Positions 55,420-64,000 of a stretch of 64,000 nucleotides of DNA are shown piece after piece. The stretch comes from Ashinkailepas kermadecensis (Eukaryota > Arthropoda > Thecostraca > Neolepadidae): positions 548,001-612,000 of the forward strand of contig JAOTOM010005129.1 in the NCBI GenBank assembly GCA_034440615.1. The letters are read 5' to 3'. The notes beneath the pieces were generated by a model that was not told where the DNA came from, searched no databases, and worked only from the letters and a program-made list of their open reading frames with translations. Numbering within the stretch: position 1 is the stretch's first letter; each line of letters starts with the position of its first letter. A program made the position numbers and the translations under genes.

Positions 55420-55727
55420 CAGGGGCGGATCCAGGAATTGCCATGGGGTGGGGCAGGGTGGGGGTGCGCCATCGGCGGAGAAATTCGTTGAGCGGAGATG
55501 GGAAGGGGTTCACTCGGGCATATTGAAGGAGCGCCTTCGTTCGTCCTTTCCTCTGAAAGGAGCATCTTTCGCTGAGAAGTCACGTTGAAAGGGAGGGGGT
55601 GCACACGAGCCTCCCTGAAGCCTTTTCCGACCGGAGGGGAGGCCGCCCCTTTTCATGGGGGAGACGCATGTCCAAAGTGTATCCATCCAAAGTTTATCCG
55701 ACGCATGTCCCCCTGTATCCGCCATTG
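55420..55727. mobile_element. 308 bp hAT-type MITE with perfect 8 bp target duplication
   Basis: The left end CAGGGGCGGATCCAGG and the reverse complement of the right end, CAATGGCGGATACAGG, differ at three of 16 bases. The flanks CTCTCTTC at 55412-55419 and 55728-55735 are identical. The interior is GC-rich and non-coding, with AGCGCCTTCG and GGTGCACACGAGCCTCCCTG. It is the type member for relatives at 23388, 26147, 32400 and 63787. Confidence 0.82.
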
Positions 55728-55777
55728 CTCTCTTCCCGTGGCGGTATGTGTGTTTGCTGACCACGGATCTGTCGGCA

Positions 55778-56452
55778 CAGTGCCGGTGGCTTCACCAGGC
55801 GGTGGCTTCACCAGGCGGTGGCTTCACCAGTGCCGGTGGCTTCACCAGGCGGTGGCTTCACCAGTGCCGGTGGCTTCACCAGGCGGTGGCTTCACCAGGC
55901 GGTGGCTTCACCAGTGCCGGTGGCTTCACCAGGCGGTGGCTTCACCAGTGCCGGTGGCTTCACCAGGCGGTGGCTTCACCAGGCGGTGGCTTCACCAGTG
56001 CCGGTGGCTTCACCAGGCGGTGGCTTCACCAGTGCCGGTGGCTTCACCAGGCGGTGGCTTCACCAGTGCCGGTGGCTTCACCAGGCGGTGGCTTCACCAG
56101 TGCCGGTGGCTTCACCAGGCGGTGGCTTCACCAGTGCCGGTGGCTTCACCAGGCGGTGGCTTCACCAGGCGGTGGCTTCACCAGGCGGTGGCTTCACCAG
56201 TGCCGGTGGCTTCACCAGGCGGTGGCTTCACCAGGCGGTGGCTTCACAGGGTTCACCAGTGCCGGTGGCTTCACCAGGCGGTGGCTTCACCAGTGCCGGT
56301 GGCTTCACCAGGCGGTGGCTTCACCAGGCGGTGGCTTCACCAGGCGGTGGCTTCACCAGTGCCGGTGGCTTCACCAGGCGGTGGCTTCACCAGTGCCGGT
56401 GGCTTCACCAGGCGGTGGCTTCACCAGTGCCGGTGGCTTCACCAGGCGAACT
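55778..56452. repeat. 16/18 bp mixed minisatellite, about 40 units
   Basis: Two units, GGTGGCTTCACCAGGC (16 bp) and GGTGGCTTCACCAGTGCC (18 bp), alternate in irregular order. The long Gly/Phe/Thr, Arg/Trp/Leu and Ala/Ser/Pro frames across it are artefacts of the open repeat. Confidence 0.97.
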
Positions 56453-56820
56453 GGCGCGCCATGGCGCACCGTGACACGCCCGAGCCCCGCTCGCCGGCGC
56501 GTCCCACCTGAGTGGCGCGGGCCGTGACCTCGGGGACAATGCTGGTGGGTGGGGTGGGGTGTGCGGGGCCCGTCCGCCCGGAACGGCGATAGGTCAGGGC
56601 TGGGCGCGCCACTGACGTGGTGCCGCACCGCTGCTAACACGCTGTCTCCACCACACGAGCCGAAACGCGGGTGGCACAGACGATGCAGCCCCCCCCACCA
56701 CACACACACACAGACAGACAGATGCACAGACTCTTCACTGGCGGCTATACAGCCGCCCCCTGCCTCCCACAGGCGACAGCAATGCAAACTCTACAAAGAC
56801 AGCCATACAGATTGTACACC

Positions 56821-56935
56821 AAAGGTTGTGGGTTCGAGTCTCACCTGTCGCTACTCTTCGCCCGCGACCAATCGGCGTGAGAGATTGGCGACGCTACATG
56901 ACTCAACGGTCGACGTGTCGTAAAACCAATAACCA
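56821..56935 (+). mobile_element. tRNA-derived SINE, copy 4 (5'-truncated)
   Basis: It starts within the T-arm region (GGTTGTGGGTTCGAGTCTC), keeps the body and ends CCAATAACCA. A perfect 14 bp duplication ACAGATTGTACACC flanks it (56807-56820, 56936-56949), so the truncation happened at insertion. The A box is missing, so it cannot be transcribed from its own promoter. Confidence 0.9.
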
Positions 56936-56949
56936 ACAGATTGTACACC

Positions 56950-57120
56950 GACGGCAGTACAGCTTCTACCCCCCCCCCCCACACACACACACATACGACA
57001 GCAATGCAAACTCTACAAAGACAGCCATACAGATTGTACACCGACGGCAGTACAGCTCCTACCCCCCCCCATACACACACACATACGACAGCAATGCAAA
57101 CTCTACATACGGCCATTTAG
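56950..57120. repeat. Repeat of about 93 bp, 2 copies, with poly-C and CA tracts
   Basis: ATTGTACACCGACGGCAGTAC, then poly-C, ACACACACAC and ATACGACAGCAATGCAAACT recur. The same GACAGCAATGCAAACTCTAC block occurs just before the SINE at 56775. Confidence 0.85.
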
Positions 57121-57239
57121 CGCCCTCCCATCCACAAACTGCGGCAACGCACGCTCTCCACAGACGACCATGCTGACATATGCGGCTGTTAAACAGATTG
57201 CCCGACAAACAACCATATGGACCTCACGGATCTCCACAG

Positions 57240-58035
57240 ACCACACGGGTGTACTGCTCTCGCTGGTGACCCGACCTCGGCATCACCACAGACCTCCACA
57301 CGGATATACAGCTCTCGCTGGTGACCCGTCCTCAGCATCACCACAGACCTCCACACGGATATACAGCTCTCGCTGGTGACCCGACCTCAGCATCACCACA
57401 GACCTCCACACGGATATACAGCTCTCGCTGGTGACCCGACCTCAGCATCACCACAGACCTCCACACGGATATACAGCTCTCGCTGGTGACCCGACCTCAG
57501 CATCACCACAGACCTCCACGGATATACAGCTCTCGCTGGTGACGCGTCCTCAGCATCACCACAGACCTCCACACGGTGTACTACTCTCGCTGGTGACCCG
57601 ACCTCAGCATCACCACAGACCTCCACACGGGTGTACTACTCTCGCTGGTGACCCGACCTCAGCATCACCGCAGACCTCCACACGGGTGTACTACTCTCGC
57701 TGGTGACCCGACCTCGGCATCACCACAGACCTCCACACGGATATACAGCTCTCGCTGGTGACCCGACCTCAGCATCACCACAGACCCCACACGGTGTACT
57801 GCTCTCGCTGGTTACCCGTCCTCAGCATCACCACAGACCTCCACACGGGTGTACTACTCTCGCTGGTGACCCGACCTCAGCATCACCACAGACCTCCACA
57901 CGGTGTACTGCTCTCGCCGGTTACCCGTCCTCAGCATCACCACAGACCTCCACACGGTGTACTACTCTCGCTGGTGACCCGTCCTCAGCATCACCGCAGA
58001 CCTCCACACGGTGTACTGCTCTCGCTGGTGGCCCA
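57240..58035. repeat. 55 bp minisatellite, about 14 copies
   Basis: The unit holds TCGCTGGTGACCCGACCTCA, GCATCACCACAGACCTCCAC and ACGGATATACAGCTC, with GTGTACTACTC variants. Confidence 0.97.
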
Positions 58036-60280
58036 GTTCTGCGATTCATGCCAGCTCTCAACATCACCATAGTCCTCGCCCACCATGACCGAAATTGGCC
58101 ACCTATCAGCATTATACAGTAATTTCATGGAAACACGAGAGGCGTAATTATACTCCGCCATACGTTTATAATCACTACAGTTGATGCACCGTTAAGACAA
58201 AAATAGCTAATTGCAACTGTACTTACTCTATTACACATTAGACAATTATAATACGGCTGTGTGCCGTTTGTTTTTGTCCTTGCCGTCCGATTTTCCTTGA
58301 TTAGATGGTGGTTGCGTGCGAATAATTTATTGGGTCAGCGCCAGCAGGTCAGAAGGTCCGTCCAACAGTCAGCCGTTTTGGAGTGCTGACAATGAAGTAA
58401 ACGTAATCGCGATCGTTTCACTTGAAGTACCGAGTTTAAATCTGTACTGTAGCTGAAACCTGAAGCGCTCTAATCCGATTGTTCTCACCGCACGGATCTG
58501 CCTGCAGAGGTGGCACAGCTCTCCCGTGATGGCTCGCGTGATTTCCACCGTGAGCGAAAGTCCCGAGGGGGTGGCGGCGGCGGCGGCGGCGGCACGACAT
58601 TAGTCGCCGCGCCAATCACGCGTCGGCACGTGCCGTCACGGCCACGGCTGCCAGATGTGACGGTTTGACTCCATATCTGGCGTTTTGTGAACAGCCGGGG
58701 ATAGAAGGTCAGGTGTGTGTTTATGTGGTGATGGTTTTGCTGGTGGTTACGTGCATGCCCGTGCACGCGATGCTTATATTTGTCGCTGCAAATGCTTCAA
58801 ATATTACGAGTTCATCAGGCATGTAGCCTGATATCACACGGTGGAAGAAAACGGTAGATGAGCGGGAATGTGTTGGATTACAGCATAGAACATTCGGCGA
58901 ATCAAGCTAGAAGTCCGTGCCTATCGGCGCTTCTAGGCAATAGCCCTGCAAAGTGCCCCCTGGAAAGCGTTATGGGCAGTTATGGCGGGTCATATCAGCC
59001 CGGCTGTAAATATAAAATAAATGTCTTCGGATCAGGAGCTTTGTAACATGTTCATCGGTGGTTTCATCAGTCAACGGTTTTCCGCTTTCCCATATGTCAA
59101 TATATGCGATAACTGTTGCGCGAACCGTGAAGTAAATGCAGATTTGACAGAGGTGTGGTATAATATATTTTACCATAATTATACCACAACACAGCCTTAT
59201 AGCACACCCCTGTCATACAGCACTGGAAAAGTAACTTCTACGTCACTTTTCACTCATTGTGCACACCTCGCTGGGATTATCGTGTTCGCGGTGCTCTCCA
59301 ATTAGTGATGTCACATAATTTAAAGTCTTTTCCACCAAAACTTCGTTTTTATTGCAGGTGCATCGCTCTTCGCTTGCCCAACAAATTTCACCGCTTGCTG
59401 ATCGGTGGTATCTAAATCTAGGCTCAAATAAAAAGGAACCTTTCTCCCTCCATCACTTAAGTTTTGACTGTAAGCTATCACTTAAAGTATCACGACAAAC
59501 GAAAAAAAATGTCGCTCCCTTGGCCGAAAAATTAGTATTAATATCACCTGGTTTCCTTATTGGAAGAGGACCCTCAGTTATTTTAAGATAATTCCCCAGC
59601 CCGTAGCGAAAATATGATATCCCCAGTGACGTGGCTTTCCCCCGTGCAGGTGTGCGAAAGACTTGAGGTGTACCCACCCGTATTCCCCAATTAGTCGTCT
59701 CCAATGTCTTCGATTCGCTTTTGTATCATTGCTTTGTATTCTAGACGTTTGGGTCGAATGTTTGCTGGGATGGCCTTGTGAAGTCACATGCTATGTGGGG
59801 TTTGTTGCGTGAATCCTGACCCCACCACCCAGTGGTCATATTTTGACTGGAAGTCCTGGAAATCCTGTCTTGCCAGGACAGAGGAGACCAATGTAGGCCG
59901 GCCCTCTAACCAACTTAGCTGTCAGGGCTGCTATGTCGATAACGGCGTGAAACCCACTTTCGAGCCCTTGACGTCCACTTTCATCTACTTAAAAATTGAC
60001 CCTGTCTCACTCAAGCGCAGAAAATGACCTAATATCGGCGTTTGAGCATGTGATCGACGCGTGTGAATCTCCAATGACCATGCGACTAAGTTTTGGCGTC
60101 GCCAGAGAACAGGAGGCCAGGTGTTCACGCAGGTAATCGACTGGAGCTGACGATTCTCCAGTACAAGCTAGCGATTTCCAGGCCCGCAGCTAGCGATTTT
60201 GAGGCACGTAGCTGGTGATTTTTCGACTCTGCTATCATCGGCCGGTCACGGATATCGTTACGAGATCGTGATACTAGTCG
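58036..60280. other. Unassigned region
   Basis: A GGC microsatellite at about 58571-58593; otherwise no exon, RNA gene or transposon that I can support in 2.2 kb. The reading at 59352-59591 has no known domain. Confidence 0.45.
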
Positions 60281-60284
60281 GGTT

Positions 60285-61208
60285 CGCCAGGTCACAGGAC
60301 ATAACAGGACACAATGAGCAGATCTTGCTGCAGAAAGACTTAGACGAGCTTGTGAAGTGGTTCGAAAAATGGCAAATGAAATTGAATTTTGATAAGTGCA
60401 AAATCATGCATGTAGGTAGGCAGCATATGAAGGCTCCATACCTGATGGGTGACCAAGTACTATCTGTGACTCAGCAGAAGGACTTCGGTGTTATTTTGAA
60501 CACAAAATTGGGGGCATCAGAACAGACCAAAGAAGCCAGGAAGAAGGCACTAAGATTGCTTGGGGCAATAAATAGGAATGTATCATACAAAAGCGAGGAA
60601 GTCATCAGGAAGCTTTACTGTGCGTATGTCAGGCCACATTTGGAATACTGTGTCCAAGCTTGGTCCCCTAGTTATGAAAAAGATTGTTGGCTTTTAGAGA
60701 GAGAGAGAGTACAAAAGAGGGCAACACAAATGGTTAATGGTATAAGCAACCTGGCATATGAGGAAAGATTAAAGGAATTGAATATGTTTTCACTTGGATA
60801 TAGAAGGCTGAGAGGAGATCTCATCGAGGTCTTTAAATTTGTTCATGGTCAGGAACAGGGATATCTCAGGGAAATGTTTGAATTTAACAGAAAGGATGCA
60901 ATTAGAGGTCATCAATTCAAAATGAAAGTTCATCACAGCAGGACAAGGTTAAGACAGTCTTTCTTCACCAACAGGGTAGTAGAACATTGGAACCAGCTGC
61001 CAGAAACCATTGTCAGTAGCAGCACACTAAACATCTTTAAAAACAGCATAGACACTCATTATAAGAAAAGAGGGCTTGCTTTTCGGTATTCCAGGGAGGT
61101 CTGATCGACGGATTTGGTGAGCAACTAGTTCAGTGTCCAGAGTGCAACCAAGAAGGGCCATTGTGGCTCATAGTTGCACTGATCTTTTATGTCTTTATGT
61201 CTTATGTC
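60285..61208 (+). mobile_element. 5'-truncated CR1/L2-like LINE, reverse transcriptase thumb and 3' end
   Basis: An open frame to the stop at 61102-61104 contains LLQKDLDELVKWFEKWQMKL, KCKIMHVG, KDFGVILNTKL, LYCAYVRPHLEYCVQAWSP, RVQKRATQMVNG and RLRGDLIEVFKFVHG. These are the conserved blocks downstream of the catalytic box in CR1/L2/Rex-type elements. The catalytic YADD region is missing, so it is 5'-truncated. The frame is intact over more than 270 codons, suggesting a fairly recent insertion. The 3' UTR ends in TTTATGTC-like short repeats (about 61187-61208), as in CR1/L2 tails. Confidence 0.88.
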
Positions 61209-61470
61209 ACGTCTCTGATGCACAACTCTCACCGGGTCAAATCTCTGAAGTGGTGTACCCCTCATTGGCTCTGATGTGGCAAACCCATCACCGGGTCACA
61301 TCTCTGTGGTGGTGTACCCCTCCCCGGCTCTGATGTGGCGAATGTTTCACCGGATTAAACCTGAGGCGGTGGATTTCTCACTGATTGCGCCCCTGGGTCT
61401 GGTGAACCTCTCATTGTGCCAGACCCCTGAGGCCGTGGATTCCTCACTGTTCGCTTCCCTGTGGCTGGTG
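61209..61470. repeat. Repeat of about 57 bp, 3-4 degenerate copies
   Basis: GGTGTACCCCTC, GGCTCTGATGTGGC and CACCGGGTCACATCTCTG recur at about 57 bp spacing, followed by CCTGAGGCGGTGGATT-type units. Confidence 0.8.
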
Positions 61471-62010
61471 GACCCCTGACGGCCGCACTGAGGCGTCATC
61501 AGGCCCCACCGTAGGCGGCGCGGTAGACATTCCAGTCCGCCAACTGCGCCGTCCCCCCCCCCCGTGATATCTCTCACAGCGGCGGTCACATTGTCCACGA
61601 CGCCAGCCTATACCAATTAACGTCTTAATGTGCCCTTCCGGATTGTCTTCGCACCGTGTTTAGCGTCGACTCAACGCTGGCTGGGGAACGTCCGTGTCGG
61701 GCAAAAAACGGCATTGTTCTCGGCGTGCGTACAGTCCGGATTGGTTTTGGGTATTGTTCGAGGTTGGGTGACGGTCGTAGTCCGAAGCTGGACCCTGTCG
61801 CACGCGGACGACATAGCACACCCGTGTCCGATTTTATTGCCGCTCGGACGTCGGTGAGAAAAAGGCGAGGCGTGCCGGAGCAGGCTGTCTCCCCATATAT
61901 CGTCGAAGGTGGCACTTGCGGTTGGCGCGGTGTCGCCGGCCCCCGCCGCAGCCGCAGCCGACGGGTCAACCACCCGACCACCCGGGCGCCAACGGGTGCC
62001 GAGGCGTCCC
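61471..62010. other. Unassigned spacer
   Basis: No repeat or exon recognised; C10 run at about 61554. Confidence 0.4.
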
Positions 62011-62272
62011 CGTAGGCTCTGCGTGGTGAGCAGCGTGTCCAGACGGCTGTGGTGCCCGACAGCTGCCGGCTGTGGTGCACGACAGCTGCCGGCTGTGGAG
62101 CCGAGGGCGCGGCACGGCTGCCGAGGCGTCCCCGTAGGCTCTGCGTGGTGAGCAGCGTGTCCAGACGGCTGTGGTGCCCGACAGCTGCCGGCTGTGGAGC
62201 CCGACAGCTGCCGGCTGTGGTGCCCGACAGCTGCCGGCTGTGGAGCCGAGGGCGCGGCACGGCTGCGCCGAT
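62008..62272. repeat. Nested repeat with GACAGCTGCCGGCTGTGG units
   Basis: A block of about 125 bp (GGCGTCCCCGTAGGCTCTGC ... GCAGCGTGTCCAGACGGCTG) occurs twice, and 24 bp units GACAGCTGCCGGCTGTGGTGCC and GAGCC forms repeat inside. CAGCTGCCGGCTG is close to palindromic. Confidence 0.9.
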
Positions 62273-62960
62273 CAGCAGTCGCCGCTGCCTGCCTGATGGT
62301 CGTGCTCGGATTTGTGATTGGATTTGTGATCGGATCTGTGATCGGGGAGTCGTCGGCCGCGGCACTTGGCAGATGGCCGAGGAAGCCGCTTCGGTTCGGT
62401 CGACTCCACCCCGGCTCGTGCCGGCCACTGCCCTATTCTCTGGCCATCGCGTGTGACTGTGTGCACGTTTCACTTTTGCGGCCGGGCCGTTTATCTGGAG
62501 CGCGGCGCCGCTGTTTTTTTGCGGCGTTGCAGCCGTCACGGGCGCGGTCACAGGTTTCGCCGCCGACGGAGGCGGTCGGCGTCGCGCCGCCGTGGGAACT
62601 TGAACAGCTTCGGCCGACAGGCCACGCGGTCTCGGCTCCGCCTCCGGGCCGTCACGTCGGACGGAGCTGTACAATCTCGTCCGTGAAGCGTGGGCGTGCC
62701 GGGTGCTGGACGACGTCAAGAGAGGCAGTGAATGGGTACACCACGGGCTCGCTCGTAAATGGGGAAAAATGGCGACGGTGACATCGGCTGCACAGTAGCA
62801 CATCACAGTGGAGGCGGGAGTGATATGTTCGATGCCTGGTTGATTTCTCCACGCTCATGACCCCAAAATTCCGTCGCTATGAACGACTGTGGTGCTGTTT
62901 ACCTCGTAGATACATAGGTACGGGACTCGCTGAAAAATATCACATCTGCACTTCAAGTGC
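62273..62960. other. Unassigned GC-rich region
   Basis: CpG-rich to about 62700 with open frames on both strands, but no known domain and no supported splice sites. Confidence 0.35.
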
Positions 62961-62964
62961 GTCA

Positions 62965-63440
62965 TCATTGGCGGTTCAGATGTCTAACCATTGGTGCCTA
63001 ATGTGCCTGACCATTCGTGGTTCAGGTGCCTAATCATTGATGCCTCATGTGCCAGACCATTCGTGGTTCAGATGCCTGACCATTCGTGGTTAATGTGCCT
63101 GACCATTCGTGGTTAATGTGCCTGACCATTGTTGGTTCAGCTACCGAACCGGTGACCATTGGTGGCCCATGTATCTGAAGCTTAGCGACTCGGGTGCCTG
63201 ACCATTTGTGGTCCAGCTGCCAGACCAGTGACCATTGGTGGTCCAGCTGCCGGACCAGTGACCATTGGTGGTCCAGCTGCCGGACCAGTGAACATTGGTG
63301 GTTCAGCTGCCAGACCAGTGACCATTGGTGGTCCAGCTGCCAGACCATTGACCATTGGTGGTTCAGCTGCCAGACCAGTGACCATTGGTGGTCCAGCTGC
63401 CAGACCAGTGGCCATTGACGGTCCACTTGTCTGAAGCTCA
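62965..63440. repeat. Two related minisatellites (about 30 and 33 bp)
   Basis: From 62965 to 63130, GTGCCTGACCATTCGTGGTT units; from 63190 to 63420, 33 bp units GACCATTGGTGGTCCAGCTG plus CCAGACCAGT, about seven clean copies. Both share the CTGACCATT-TGGTGG core. Confidence 0.93.
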
Positions 63441-63786
63441 GCGACTCGGGTGGGTGCCTGACCAAGAACATTGGCGTCCGAGATGGCTGACCAATGACGT
63501 ACCGCTTCACTGCTCACTAGACGGTCGAAGCTCTCACGTGCGTGGCCAATAAATTTCGTTTTGGCACAGAAGATTGCCCGACACACCGAGCGCCTCGATG
63601 ATGACCGCGTGCGATCTGACTGGGCATTGGTAACTGCGTGAAGCAACCGCATGCGTCTGCCTGCCTATTGAGGCCAAGGACTGCTGTGTCGGTGCGGGCA
63701 GTGCGCAAACACAGCCACAACAAACGTCACGAGAAATGGCATGATAACTCTGGGCCACAGTTCCAACCATCGACTATTGTGAGCAG
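63441..63786. other. Unassigned spacer
   Basis: Nothing recognised. Confidence 0.4.
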
Positions 63787-63991
63787 AGGTGCAGCCAGGG
63801 TAGGGCGGACACATGGGGGCACTGGGGGCATGTGCCCCCATGGAATGTGGTGCCCCTCCGCGCGGGAGAAGGTGCCCCTCCAGGAAGGCTCGTGTGCATC
63901 CCGTCGAATGTTTCATCCAGAGGCGCCCCACGGAAGGAAAAGTCGCCCCTCCAGACAAAGTGCCCCATGACAATTTCTGGATCCTCCCCTG
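63787..63991. mobile_element. MITE of the CAGGGGCGGATCCAGG family (reverse orientation)
   Basis: The right end TTTCTGGATCCTCCCCTG is the inverted form of the 55420 element end; the left end CAGAGGTGCAGCCAGG matches it imperfectly. Reversed, it carries GGGATGCACACGAGCCTTCC, matching GGTGCACACGAGCCTCCC of 55420. The 8-mers outside the ends do not match, so the borders are uncertain. Confidence 0.6.
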
Positions 63992-64000
63992 GGGGGGCAT

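Noticed and set aside
55585..56527. Gly/Phe/Thr, Arg/Trp and Ala/Ser/Pro readings of about 300 residues
   Set aside because: Derived from the 16/18 bp minisatellite; every plus-strand frame is open.

Overview
The window is animal nuclear DNA, not bacterial or viral. Coding sequence is cut into short exons with GT-AG borders and kilobase introns. There are no operons, ribosome binding sites or CRISPR arrays. The rest is packed with minisatellites, microsatellites, non-LTR and Ty3/Gypsy retrotransposon remains, DNA-transposon relics and a tRNA-derived SINE. The GC-rich exons (third positions nearly all G or C) in AT-richer introns and the transposon mix suggest an invertebrate, perhaps a crustacean such as a barnacle. 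That placement is inference and weak. Left half, 1 to about 17.4 kb: a plus-strand HTATSF1 (Tat-SF1/CUS2) orthologue, a U2 snRNP-associated splicing factor, seen in six exons (1399-1570, 4329-4534, 7234-7409, 12078-12264, 13678-13814, 16469-16853). Every exon junction is phase-consistent. The first exons lie upstream of the window. A broken copy of the start of the first visible exon sits 122 bp upstream of it. Introns carry a 2.9 kb hAT-like element with an 8 bp target duplication, two decayed LINEs, a SINE, and minisatellites that run close to the splice sites. Middle, about 17 to 40 kb: no host exon recognised. It holds a dead Ty3/Gypsy element on the minus strand (about 19.83-22.48 kb), a 14-bp-monomer satellite (28.47-29.79 kb), GA/GATA microsatellites, a 33 bp minisatellite, a decayed pogo/Tigger transposase split by a young SINE (32.6-34.0 kb), another SINE and several small hAT-like elements. 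Right half, 40 to 50 kb: three exons of a secreted or membrane protein with a signal-peptide-like Ala-rich stretch, a laminin-G domain and EGF repeats (40448-41002, 45887-46030, 49113-49322). All are symmetric phase 1-1 modules; both gene ends are missing. From 50 to 64 kb no exon was recognised: minisatellites, a complete 308 bp hAT-type MITE, a 5'-truncated SINE and a CR1/L2-like LINE tail. The most unusual feature is that two unrelated minisatellites, at 40.98-41.61 kb and 49.30-49.93 kb, are tandem amplifications of an exon end together with its 5' splice site. Each leaves roughly a dozen GTGAGT/GTGGGT donor-like sites in a row. With the duplicated acceptor and exon start at 1.28/1.40 kb, this points to local tandem duplication acting across exon-intron borders in this genome.
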